Of a DNA stretch of 24,616 nucleotides, positions 14,961 through 22,403 are shown piece by piece (the stretch's first letter is position 1; the number at the start of each line of letters is the position of its first letter). Origin of the DNA: JAFARZ01 sp035651595. Lineage in GTDB: Bacteria; Actinomycetota; Actinomycetes; Streptosporangiales; Streptosporangiaceae. Both the position numbers and the translations under genes were made by a program. The notes beneath the pieces are model-generated. The model saw only the letters and a program-made list of their open reading frames with translations, was not told the origin of the DNA and did no database searches. The DNA lies in assembly GCA_035651595.1 (NCBI GenBank), contig DASRFJ010000357.1:1-24616 (forward strand), given 5' to 3'.

Positions 14961-15065
14961 AACTCGAACATCCTTCGCATTCCGGGCACTTCACTAGACG
15001 CGCCCGATTATTGCGGACACACTTACCCCCCCAGTTCGGGGGGGTAAGTGTCCGCAATCTTTTTC
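14961..15065 (+). repeat. Repeat element copy A: stem-loop plus terminator hairpin, downstream of HPr
   Basis: About 105 bp. First a small stem CGGGC (14983-14987)/GCCCG (15002-15006), then a long hairpin (15010-15032 with 15038-15058, 21 paired positions, a two-base bulge, 5-nt loop) followed by five T. The 60 bp at 14961-15020 align gap-free with 19261-19320 at about 80% identity. The long hairpin plus T run is a textbook intrinsic terminator for dhaM-HPr. The shared flank shows this is a dispersed repeat, not just a terminator. Confidence 0.85.
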
Positions 15066-15095
15066 GGATCGGCTCCCGCGACCCGAAATGGTCTT

Positions 15096-17945
15096 GTGGC
15101 CTCCCGACCCACTGCGGGTGAGGCGACGGAGGAATTATTCGGGACACACCGGAAACTTCCCACCGCCGCCGAGGACGAGCCGGTAGCGTGTGCCTTCGTG
15201 CTGGACGGCGAGCTGATATTCGTACCGGACGAGACGCCCCGGCGCGGCGCGTTCGCCCTGTGGGGCAGAGGATCGGGAACCGCCAGGCTGGAGCTGGTCT
15301 TTCCCGGCGGTACCTACGGCATACGCAAGCGGCTGATGTCGGCGGACTTCGTCCCGCTCGCGGAGGCTCTCCCGACTCTGCTCGCCGTCGACCCCAACGA
15401 CCAGGGCCTACGCCGCAGCACTCGGGTATGGGCCGCCGCGGCCGCCGCGGGTATCGGCCTGCTGGCTCGCGGACGCCTGCTGCCGACGGTCGGTGCCGGT
15501 GACACTGACATCTGGCGGGCCGGCCCGCTCGACGCCGCCGACCTGGCCTGGCTGCACGAGCTGGCCGCCGCGTTCCCGCCGGCCGCGCACGCGCTGGCCG
15601 TTCCCGGTTCGCGGCCGATGCGGCTCCGCTCACCAGAGGCAATGGTCCGCGATCTGTGGGACGCCATCGCCGACCTGCTCGCGCGGTCTCCCGCCGCACC
15701 CCGGACCACGGTCTCGCCCGCGTTCGCCGCCGTCGAGCCCACTGCGGTCGGCGACCTTGCGGACTGGCTGGCGGACACGACGGACGGCCTGTCGGCCGGG
15801 GCCCGTCTCGGCCTGCGGATCGAGGCCGCCCCGACCGATGGGGAGCCGACGTTCCGGGTCGTGCCGCAGCTCCGGAGCACCGCCGACCCGAGCCTGATCG
15901 TGGACGCCGCCGCCCTGTGGCACCAGCCCGAGACGGTCCTGACCAGGTTCGGTTCGCAGGCGGAAACCGACCTGCTGCTGGCGCTGCGCGCCGGCGCGCC
16001 GATTTGGCCGCCGCTGGCCAGCCTGCTGGAGCAGGCGAGTCCGTCGGCCATCGACCTCGACGACGACGCGCTCACGAGCCTGCTCGGCCCGGCGGCCGAG
16101 CAGCTGGCCGGTGCCGGCATCGAGGTGCTGTGGCCGTCCGCGATGGTGGACGAGGGCCTGAAGCTTCGCGCGGTTCCCACGCCCGCGCCTGGACAGGTGA
16201 CCGAGGCCGGGTTCGGGATCGAGGCGCTGCTGGAGTTCCGCTGGCAGCTCACACTGGGCGGCATGGTGCTCGACGCCGACGAGGTCGCCGCCCTCGCCGA
16301 GGCGAAACGACCGCTGATCAGGCTGCGCGGCCGCTGGGTCATCCTCGACCCGGCCCTGCTCGACCGGCTGCGGCGGCCGCCGCGTACCCGGATGCGCGCG
16401 ACCGAGGCACTCGGCGCCGTGCTCGCGGGCGAGGCCGAGATCGACGGAGAGACGGTCGCGATCACCGCGGAGGGCCCGCTGGCCGAGCTTCTCCACCGGG
16501 CGACCGCCGCGCCACGACTGGTAGATTCGCCGGCCGGCCTGTGCGCCACCTTGCGCCCCTATCAGCAGAACGGCCTAGCGTGGCTCGCCAGCATGTGCGA
16601 TTCCGGGCTGGGTGGTTGCCTCGCGGATGACATGGGCCTCGGCAAGACGATCCAGGTCCTCGCGCTGCACCTGCACCGGCGCGACGCGAAGGCGGGCCCC
16701 ACGCTGGTGGTGTGCCCGGCGTCGCTGCTCGGCACCTGGGAGCGTGAAGCGCGCCGGTTCGCGCCCGATGTCCCGGTCCGCCGGTACCACGGCGGGGAGC
16801 GGCACCTTGCGGACCTCGCCGTGGACGAGATCGTGTTGGTCACCTACGGAGTGGTGCTGCGCGACGCCGCCGAGCTGGCCGAGGTCGACTGGGGCCTGGT
16901 CGTCGCCGACGAGGCCCAGCACGTGAAGAACCCGCTGTCGCGTACGGCTCGCGAGCTGCGCGCGATCGGTGCACCTGCCCGGATCGCGCTGACCGGCACC
17001 CCGGTGGAAAACCGGCTGTCCGAGCTGTGGGCGATCCTGGACTGGACAACGCCCGGCCTGCTCGGCCGGCTGGAATCGTTCACCCGCCGGGTGGCGGTGC
17101 CCGTCGAGCGGTACCGTGATGCGGCGGTGACCGCGCGGTTCACGGCGCTGATCAGGCCGTTCCTGCTGCGGCGGCGCAAGTCCGACCCCGGCATCGCGCC
17201 GGAGCTGCCGCGCAAGACCGAGACGGATCTGTTCGTGCCGCTCACCGCCGAACAGGTGACGCTCTACGAGGCGATGGTCAAGGAGACGCTGGCACTTATC
17301 GAGAACGCCGAAGGCATCGACCGAGCCGGACTGGTGTTCAAGCTGCTGACCGCGCTGAAGCAGATCTGCAATCATCCCGCCCAGTACCTGAAGCAACCGG
17401 GTCCGCTGACCGGCCGTTCGGGCAAGCTGGCCGCGTTCGACGAGCTGACCGACGTGATCCTGGCGGGCGGCGAGTCGATGCTGGTGTTCACCCAGTACAC
17501 GCAGATGGCGACCCTGCTCCAGTCGCACCTCGACGCGCGCGGGATCGGTTCGCTGTTCCTGCACGGCGGGGTGCCCGTGCGGCGCCGCGAGGAGATGGTC
17601 CAGCGGTTCCAGGCGGGCGAAGTCCCGGTGTTCCTGCTGTCGCTAAAGGCAGGCGGCACTGGCCTGACGCTGACCCGTGCCACGCACGTGCTGCACTACG
17701 ACCGGTGGTGGAACCCCGCGGTCGAGGATCAGGCGACCGACCGTGCCTACCGGATCGGCCAGGACCGGCCGGTTCAGGTGCACCGCCTCATCGCCGAAGG
17801 CACGCTGGAGGATCGCATCGCCGCGCTGCTTGAGACCAAGCGTGAGCTGGCGGATGCCGTGGTCGGCTCGGGCGAGGGCTGGATCGCCGAACTGTCGGAC
17901 GCGGAGCTCGCCTCGCTCGTCGAGCTGCGGGGCGGTGGGGTATGA
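15096..17945 (+). CDS. SNF2-family DEAD/DEAH helicase-like ATPase
   Basis: A Swi2/Snf2 double-stranded DNA translocase. A ~470-residue N-terminal region, including the SNF2-associated bacterial domain, precedes the ATPase core. Core motifs are DDMGLGKTIQ (Walker A, near 510), VVCPASLLGTWERE, VADEAQHVKN (near 605), ALTGTPVENRLSELWAILD, then the second RecA domain with LVFTQYTQMATLL, SLKAGGTGLTLT, HYDRWWNPAVEDQATDRAYRIGQ. About 949 aa from GTG 15096. The frame is open to 15048, but that GTG lies inside the preceding terminator; GTG 15198 is another option. A rare TTA codon (near 15132) would be in the N-terminus if 15096 is right. The stop overlaps the next ATG. Mycobacterial HelZ (Rv2101) is the kind of relative expected. 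Biological role unknown; genome maintenance or defence is inference. Confidence 0.93.
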   Translation: MASRPTAGEATEELFGTHRKLPTAAEDEPVACAFVLDGELIFVPDETPRRGAFALWGRGSGTARLELVFPGGTYGIRKRLMSADFVPLAEALPTLLAVDPNDQGLRRSTRVWAAAAAAGIGLLARGRLLPTVGAGDTDIWRAGPLDAADLAWLHELAAAFPPAAHALAVPGSRPMRLRSPEAMVRDLWDAIADLLARSPAAPRTTVSPAFAAVEPTAVGDLADWLADTTDGLSAGARLGLRIEAAPTDGEPTFRVVPQLRSTADPSLIVDAAALWHQPETVLTRFGSQAETDLLLALRAGAPIWPPLASLLEQASPSAIDLDDDALTSLLGPAAEQLAGAGIEVLWPSAMVDEGLKLRAVPTPAPGQVTEAGFGIEALLEFRWQLTLGGMVLDADEVAALAEAKRPLIRLRGRWVILDPALLDRLRRPPRTRMRATEALGAVLAGEAEIDGETVAITAEGPLAELLHRATAAPRLVDSPAGLCATLRPYQQNGLAWLASMCDSGLGGCLADDMGLGKTIQVLALHLHRRDAKAGPTLVVCPASLLGTWEREARRFAPDVPVRRYHGGERHLADLAVDEIVLVTYGVVLRDAAELAEVDWGLVVADEAQHVKNPLSRTARELRAIGAPARIALTGTPVENRLSELWAILDWTTPGLLGRLESFTRRVAVPVERYRDAAVTARFTALIRPFLLRRRKSDPGIAPELPRKTETDLFVPLTAEQVTLYEAMVKETLALIENAEGIDRAGLVFKLLTALKQICNHPAQYLKQPGPLTGRSGKLAAFDELTDVILAGGESMLVFTQYTQMATLLQSHLDARGIGSLFLHGGVPVRRREEMVQRFQAGEVPVFLLSLKAGGTGLTLTRATHVLHYDRWWNPAVEDQATDRAYRIGQDRPVQVHRLIAEGTLEDRIAALLETKRELADAVVGSGEGWIAELSDAELASLVELRGGGV

Positions 17946-19168
17946 GCGCGGTGGAGTTCGGCCGGACCTGGTGGGGGCGGGCGTGGCTGGAGGCGCTGGA
18001 GCAGCGGGCGCGGCTCGATCCCGACCGGCTGCCGCGTGGTCGCGACTACGCGCGCAGCGGTGCGGTCGGCGAGCTTCTGCTGGCGCCGGGTGAGGCGCGG
18101 GCCCAGGTCCAGGGCAGGAAGACCGCGCCGTACGAGGTGCGCATCAGGGTGCGGCGGTTCACCGACGACGAGTGGGACAGGGTGCTGACGGCGATATCGG
18201 TCCGGCTCGGGCACGCGGCGGCGCTGCTCGACGGTGAGCTTCCGGCCGAGATCGCCTCCGACGCGGCGGCCGCCGGGCTTGACCTGCTGCCCGGCGGCGG
18301 CGAGATCGGGCCGCGATGCAGCTGCCCGGACGACGCGGACCCGTGCAAGCATTCGGCCGCGGCCTGCTACCTGATAGCCGACGCGCTGGACGCCGATCCG
18401 TTTGCGGTGTTCCTGCTGCGCGGCCGGAGCAAGGAGCAGGTGCTCGCCGGGGTGCGCGCGCGTCGCCGCGGCTCGGAGCATGTCACCGTTACGGCTTCGT
18501 CGGTTTCGTCGGCCCCGTCGGCTCCGTCGGCTCGGTCGGTCGACGAGGGCGTGGATGCTCGGTCGGCGTTCAGCGCACCGGTGCTCGCCGGTCCGGTACC
18601 CGTCGCGCCGCTGCCGCCGGCCCGGCCCGGGCGGCCCGCCGCGTTGCCGGTGGACCCGCCGCCATGGCGTGCCGGACTGCGCGAGGATCTCGTCGAGCTC
18701 GCCGCCGACGCGGCGCGCCGGGCGTGGGAGCTGGCCGTGGGCCTGTCCCCGGACACCGGGCTGAGCCTCCCGCCGGACGCTGACCTCGCCCGCAGGGCCG
18801 CTTCGGCGCTGGGTACGCCGGCGTTCGCGGCTCTCGCGACCCGATCCGGGGTCGCCGACCGGGACCTGGCCCGGCGCGCGCTGGCCTGGAAGCACGGCGG
18901 TGCGGCCGGCCTGGACTTGCTGACCTTGGAGTGGGATCCCGTCGCCGAGGCCCCGGATGCCGCCGCGCTGCTGAAGGGAGCCCGGCTCGCGCTGCGCGCC
19001 AGGACCGGCGCGACGGAAACCGTTCGCGGCAACCAGGTCACCGCCGGCCGGCTGCAGCTCCGGCTCGGCCGCGACTTCCTCTGGTACCCCTACACCCGTT
19101 CAGCCGAAGCCTGGGAACCCAGCGGACCACCCCAGCCCGACCCGGCCGCGGCAGTTGCCGACCTCTGA
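17942..19168 (+). CDS. SWIM zinc-finger protein, partner of SNF2 ATPase
   Basis: 408 aa, starting at an ATGA overlap with the SNF2 stop. The SWIM motif is complete: CSCPDDADPCKHSAA (CxC-xn-CxH, near residues 125-140), a zinc-binding module for DNA or protein contact. The N-terminus FGRTWWGRAWLEALE and GRDYARSGAV are characteristic of actinobacterial proteins coded beside this SNF2 type. Residues ~186-240 are a low-complexity Ser/Ala/Pro linker, followed by a helical C-terminal domain. Its place and coupling strongly imply a complex with the SNF2 protein, probably as a targeting subunit. Molecular function is not established. Confidence 0.9.
   Translation: MSAVEFGRTWWGRAWLEALEQRARLDPDRLPRGRDYARSGAVGELLLAPGEARAQVQGRKTAPYEVRIRVRRFTDDEWDRVLTAISVRLGHAAALLDGELPAEIASDAAAAGLDLLPGGGEIGPRCSCPDDADPCKHSAAACYLIADALDADPFAVFLLRGRSKEQVLAGVRARRRGSEHVTVTASSVSSAPSAPSARSVDEGVDARSAFSAPVLAGPVPVAPLPPARPGRPAALPVDPPPWRAGLREDLVELAADAARRAWELAVGLSPDTGLSLPPDADLARRAASALGTPAFAALATRSGVADRDLARRALAWKHGGAAGLDLLTLEWDPVAEAPDAAALLKGARLALRARTGATETVRGNQVTAGRLQLRLGRDFLWYPYTRSAEAWEPSGPPQPDPAAAVADL
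18497..18541 (+). repeat. Degenerate 9-bp tandem repeat in the SWIM gene linker
   Basis: Five consecutive 9-bp units of the TCGTCGGTT/CCGTCGGCT type encode S-S-V, S-S-A, P-S-A, P-S-A, R-S-V. It lies in the disordered linker after the zinc finger, and length changes would stay in frame. Confidence 0.75.
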
Positions 19169-19260
19169 CCAGCCCGGCACCAGCCCGCCGCACACCCCGC
19201 CCGCACCCTGCCTGCGTCCGCCGCCCGCGCCGCGCTCGCCACCCCGCACCCGCACCGCGC

Positions 19261-19363
19261 AAATCGAACATTATTCGCATTCCTGGCGCATCGCTAGGAA
19301 TGCCAGATTATTGCGGACACTTACCCTCCCGATCTGGGGGGGTAAGTGTCCGCAATCTTTTTC
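19261..19363 (+). repeat. Repeat element copy B: stem-loop plus terminator hairpin, downstream of SWIM gene
   Basis: Small stem CTGGC (19283-19287)/GCCAG (19302-19306), then a 21-bp hairpin (19310-19330 with 19336-19356, one G-T pair, loop GATCT) and five T. It is homologous to copy A base for base, displaced by 4300 bp. In the small stem G-C of copy A is replaced by T-A here, a compensatory change. It is a terminator for the SNF2-SWIM operon. Confidence 0.85.
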
Positions 19364-19395
19364 GGATAGCATCCCGGAGCCTAAGACGACCATAG

Positions 19396-19419
19396 CGGCT
19401 CACCCGCCAAGGTGAGCCG
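19396..19419. terminator. Hairpin at the 3' end of the DUF6398 gene
   Basis: CGGCTCACC and GGTGAGCCG form a perfect 9-bp stem with a 6-nt loop. It overlaps the TGA of the minus-strand DUF6398 gene and lies 32 bp past the T run of repeat copy B, so each convergent operon has its own terminator. Confidence 0.65.
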
Positions 19420-19939
19420 TTCCCTGACGCCCGAGGGCGGGAACGTACGGGATGAATCCGCGCAGGTAGGCCTCCACTTGGTAGTCCACTGACACTCGCC
19501 GCGCGTCCATGACGAATCCGTCCACCTGGATCAGCCAGACGCCGGCGACTTGGTCGACCAGGTCGGCTCGCAGCCAGTCAGCCGAGAAGTCGCTCATCTT
19601 CAGCAGGTCTCGTACTTGCTTGGCCTTGTTCGCCATCGTGCTCTTCGACACGCCGAACGCCTGGCTCAGCTCGTCCGGGGTCAAGTGTGGCTTTTGATCA
19701 CGGTCGAACAGGAAGTTGACCTGCCCCAGCGCGTAGACGACGGCCGCGGCCCAGGTGTCTCGCCGACCGCCGGGCAGCGGCGACGGCCGCTTTCGGGCGA
19801 GCTTCGCGACAGCCTGCCTGGCGAGGTCGGTGTACTCGGCGTCCAGCAGCTTGCCGCACACCGCGTCGGTGATCTGGATGATCTCCTCGGCGACAGGCCG
19901 GGTTGCGTTCGGGATCTTCAGCTCGTCAAAGTCCGGCAT
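19400..19939 (-). CDS. DUF6398 domain-containing protein
   Basis: 179 aa. The core matches the DUF6398 pattern: an EIIQITDAVCGKLLDAEYTDLARQ helix pair, LARKRPSPLPGGRRDTWAAAVVYALGQVNFLFD, and then TPDELSQAFGVSKSTMANKAKQVRDLL, which reads like a helix-turn-helix (about residues 88-113). The C-terminal ~60 residues are less conserved. The family is uncharacterised; the HTH suggests nucleic acid binding. ATG 19939 follows the stop of an upstream same-strand gene by 16 bp, so the two form an operon. The terminator hairpin overlaps its end. Confidence 0.85.
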   Translation of the reverse strand: MPDFDELKIPNATRPVAEEIIQITDAVCGKLLDAEYTDLARQAVAKLARKRPSPLPGGRRDTWAAAVVYALGQVNFLFDRDQKPHLTPDELSQAFGVSKSTMANKAKQVRDLLKMSDFSADWLRADLVDQVAGVWLIQVDGFVMDARRVSVDYQVEAYLRGFIPYVPALGRQGTAHLGG

Positions 19940-19955
19940 GGCTCGATCATCGCGC

Positions 19956-21053
19956 CTATCGCCGGCGGCCGGACGCTGTTCCGCAACGGACGAGGTCGGG
20001 ATCGGCGAGGATGTCGTCGCCAGTAGCCGGGACGAACTCGTGGATCAACTGCGTCCTGGTGACGAACGGCGCCACCTCTGCGAGCGCAGGCCACGCTGGT
20101 ATGGACTGCCCGGCGGCGCTCTTGGCGGCCTTGGCGGTCTTGGCGCTCAGGAAGTCGCCCGGCTCGGCCCATTCACTCGGCGGGTGGATCAGCAGGGTGG
20201 GTACTGGCGCGTCGTCGACGGTGAGGCACACCGGGGTCTCCGACTCCGCTGACCCTATCCACCGGGCGCCGCAGCGGCGTGACCAGAAGCTGCCGGGCAG
20301 GCAGTACGCGTCCGCGACGTCGTCGCCGGTCAGCCCTACCTCGTCCGGGAACTCAAGCTGGCCGGGGACGTTCTCCGGCGGTACCAGGCCAGCTATAACC
20401 GCCTGATTGTGCACCCTGTTCAGCGCGTCTGTGTAGTGGTCACATACGCGGAACCCTGCGGCGGTGAGCAACGCGCACCACTCGGTTTCGTGGCGCCACA
20501 CGGGTCCCGCCACTGTCAGCTCAGGCAGCCCGTATCGCCGCATGCCACGCGTCCGCAGCATCGGGCCGTTGCCGGTGTATGCGGCGGCCACCGAGACCCA
20601 GTCCGCGAAGCGCGTACAGCCATTCTCTTTGGCGTGCAGCGATGCCAGCAGCTCGTCGCCATCGAGGCGGCGGCTGGTCGTGAGATCGAGCACCGGGACG
20701 TCGTACTCCCGCGCCAGCAGCCCAGCCAGAGTCCTGGCCACCCACTCCTGCTCCGGGGCGTGCGAGGTCAGTGTCTCGACCGTGATGGAGATCCAGTCGC
20801 CGCTGCGCCTCGCGAGCTCCCGCTGATCGGCGGTCATCGCGAGCCAGTCCTGCTCGCTGACCGGCGCGAAGGCGACCGCTGGTGTCTTGGCGAGGTCCTT
20901 GACCCGCCGCCGCATCGTGCCGGACGCGTGATCGTCCACCGCCTTGAGCGCGTGACGACGCGCCTGCGCCGGACTCAGGTGTCGGCGGTCTGCTCCCACG
21001 AGGTAACGCGCGGTACAGGTGACTGGCATCGGAATTACGAGCATCCCGGTCAT
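19956..21053 (-). CDS. Hypothetical protein, 365 aa, unrecognised
   Basis: I do not recognise this protein. ATG 21053 is chosen because GGGAGGGGG lies about 7 nt upstream; the frame stays open to 21122 without support. The composition is that of a soluble globular protein without signal peptide or membrane segments. Notable stretches are SPAQARRHALKAVDDHASG near the start, SGDWISITVETLTSHAPEQEWVARTLAGLLAREYDVPVLDL (90-135), GPVWRHETEWCALLTAAGFRVCDHYTDALN (~190-215), two cysteines in CLPGSFWSRRC, and a short Ala/Lys stretch SAKTAKAAKSAAG. Codon use is like that of neighbours, so it is a real gene. It precedes the DUF6398 gene by 16 bp, implying a joint function. A 7-bp stem lies just upstream of its ribosome site. 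Confidence 0.75.
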   Translation of the reverse strand: MTGMLVIPMPVTCTARYLVGADRRHLSPAQARRHALKAVDDHASGTMRRRVKDLAKTPAVAFAPVSEQDWLAMTADQRELARRSGDWISITVETLTSHAPEQEWVARTLAGLLAREYDVPVLDLTTSRRLDGDELLASLHAKENGCTRFADWVSVAAAYTGNGPMLRTRGMRRYGLPELTVAGPVWRHETEWCALLTAAGFRVCDHYTDALNRVHNQAVIAGLVPPENVPGQLEFPDEVGLTGDDVADAYCLPGSFWSRRCGARWIGSAESETPVCLTVDDAPVPTLLIHPPSEWAEPGDFLSAKTAKAAKSAAGQSIPAWPALAEVAPFVTRTQLIHEFVPATGDDILADPDLVRCGTASGRRR

Positions 21054-21070
21054 GGTGATCCCCCTCCCTA

Positions 21071-21088
21071 CGCGCTCCGGTGAGCGCG
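21071..21088. promoter_or_regulatory. Short stem-loop upstream of the 365-aa gene
   Basis: CGCGCTC-CGGT-GAGCGCG, a 7-bp perfect stem with a tetraloop, 18 bp before the start codon and just upstream of its ribosome site. It could be a leader hairpin or a regulator palindrome. Confidence 0.35.
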
Positions 21089-21153
21089 GTCTGGGGGCGA
21101 CCATAACCCTGGGTACCGACATTTTCGCTTACTGAGACTTACAGCGGCTCGGA

Positions 21154-22047
21154 CTAACCAGCCTGCAGCGGCATCAGCTCGCGGACGAAACCCGCGACGA
21201 ACTCCTCGAAACCGTTCCCGGAGTTTGCCGCAACCGGCCGCACCACGAATTTGCTCAGCCCGGCCTCGACGTACTGCGAGATCATTCGTCGTGCGCCGTC
21301 CCAGCCCGCCGCAACCAGCGTTTCCGGGTCCGCTCCGGGGCGCCGCCGGTGAACAGCAGCCGCCAGCGAGGATGGGATCGCGCCGAACGCGACCGCCAGG
21401 CTGAGCCCGAAATGATCCTCCTCCACTTCCCGCCCCGCCGCCGCGGCCGCCTCCTGGATGACCTCGACAGCTGCCCGCGCCTCGGGCGGGGTGAGGAACG
21501 ACCCGAGCCAGCCGTCAGCGAGCCGGCCGACCCGGCGCAGCCCGGCGGGAGCCGACCCGCCCAGCCAGATGTCCATGGGCTTGCCGGGCAGCGGACCGAT
21601 CCGCGCATCGCGCACCTGGAAGTATTCCCCCTCGAACGATACGTCCGCCGCGGTCAGCAGCATCCGCAGCAGCACGAGCGACTCGTCGAACACCGCGGCA
21701 CGCTGGCCGGCCGGGACCGGGAACAGCGCCCGCTCGTCGTCGCGCGCTGGCCGCAATCCGAACACCGGCAGCACCCGGGCCGGCGCGAGGCCCGCCAGCG
21801 ACGCGAGCTGCTTGGCCACCAGAACGGGATGACGACCGGGCAGCACCGAGATCCCGCTGCCCGCCTTCAGCCGGGTCGTACGGGACAGCGCGAACGCCAT
21901 GCCAGTGAACGGATCCACCGAAGGGCCGTACACGGTCTCCGGCAGCCACAGCGAGTCCACGCCGACCCGCTCGAGGAGATCAACGGACGCCGCGAACCCG
22001 TCCGGCGTCCCGCCCGGACCCAGCGAAATCCCGATCCGTACCTTCAT
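21154..22047 (-). CDS. LLM-class flavin/F420-dependent oxidoreductase
   Basis: A luciferase-like (bacterial luciferase/methylene-H4MPT reductase) TIM barrel of 297 aa. Visible features are RIGISLGPGGTPDGFAASVDLLERVGVDSLWLPE at the N-terminus, FALSRTTRLKAGSGISVLPGRHPVLVAKQLASLAGLAPARVLPVFGL and GKPMDIWLGGSAPAGLRRVGRLADGWLGS, all typical of the F420-using branch common in actinobacteria (similar to the MSMEG_3544-type subgroup). The substrate is unknown. ATG 22047 is divergent from the toxin-antitoxin operon with a 60-bp gap. Cofactor choice between F420 and FMN is inferred from family and taxon. Confidence 0.88.
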   Translation of the reverse strand: MKVRIGISLGPGGTPDGFAASVDLLERVGVDSLWLPETVYGPSVDPFTGMAFALSRTTRLKAGSGISVLPGRHPVLVAKQLASLAGLAPARVLPVFGLRPARDDERALFPVPAGQRAAVFDESLVLLRMLLTAADVSFEGEYFQVRDARIGPLPGKPMDIWLGGSAPAGLRRVGRLADGWLGSFLTPPEARAAVEVIQEAAAAAGREVEEDHFGLSLAVAFGAIPSSLAAAVHRRRPGADPETLVAAGWDGARRMISQYVEAGLSKFVVRPVAANSGNGFEEFVAGFVRELMPLQAG

Positions 22048-22071
22048 GCCTCAATGGGATCATAAACTGTT

Positions 22072-22100
22072 TTGCACGTGAGTGTACAACGACGTACAAT
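22072..22100 (+). promoter_or_regulatory. Strong promoter of the toxin-antitoxin operon with operator-like repeats
   Basis: TTGCAC (22072-22077), 17-bp spacer, TACAAT (22095-22100). Initiation is expected at about 22107-22108, the first base of the antitoxin GTG, so the mRNA is probably leaderless. GTACAA is repeated at 22084 and 22095, and GTAC-AACGAC-GTAC forms a short palindrome over the promoter, fitting antitoxin autorepression. Confidence 0.7.
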
Positions 22101-22107
22101 TCCAGCC

Positions 22108-22401
22108 GTGGCTGTGATGACGGTAAGCGAAGCCCGGGCGGCACTGCCCGAGGTTTTGGACCGGGTCGCCGACGGCGAGGAGATTACGATCACCCGCCAC
22201 GGCCGGCCGGTCGCGGTCGTCGTGCGGCCGGACATCATGTGGAGCCGCTCCCGCGCACAGGGCGTGCTCAACGAGGCCGCGCGGCTGAACGACCTGATCG
22301 CCGCTGCGGCGGACAGCGAGCTGACGTTCTCGGGCGCAATCACCGAAGAGTATGCCGAGGAAATGATCGCCGAGATCCGGGCCGGCCGGGACGGGAGGTG
22401 A
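22108..22401 (+). CDS. Phd/YefM-family antitoxin
   Basis: 97 aa. The N-terminal VMTVSEARAALPEVLDRVADGEEITITRHGRPVAVVVRPD is the Phd/YefM DNA-binding fold; the acidic C-terminal half is the expected toxin-neutralising tail. GTG 22108 is chosen because the -10 box would start the transcript at that codon; ATG 22117 is possible. The stop lies 2 nt before the toxin GTG. It should both neutralise the PIN toxin and repress the operon. Confidence 0.9.
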   Translation: MAVMTVSEARAALPEVLDRVADGEEITITRHGRPVAVVVRPDIMWSRSRAQGVLNEAARLNDLIAAAADSELTFSGAITEEYAEEMIAEIRAGRDGR

Positions 22402-22403
22402 GC

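Noticed and set aside
15048..15095. GTG 15048 as start of the SNF2 gene
   Set aside because: The codon lies in the right arm of the terminator hairpin of repeat copy A, so a transcript starting after the terminator could not include it.
14961..19363. Repeats A and B as inverted ends of an insertion sequence
   Set aside because: They are direct, not inverted, copies; each is internally a terminator hairpin and no transposase lies between them.
20409..21083. Forward frame of 224 codons
   Set aside because: Antisense of the 365-aa gene, which has a strong ribosome site; the forward frame has none and no family features.
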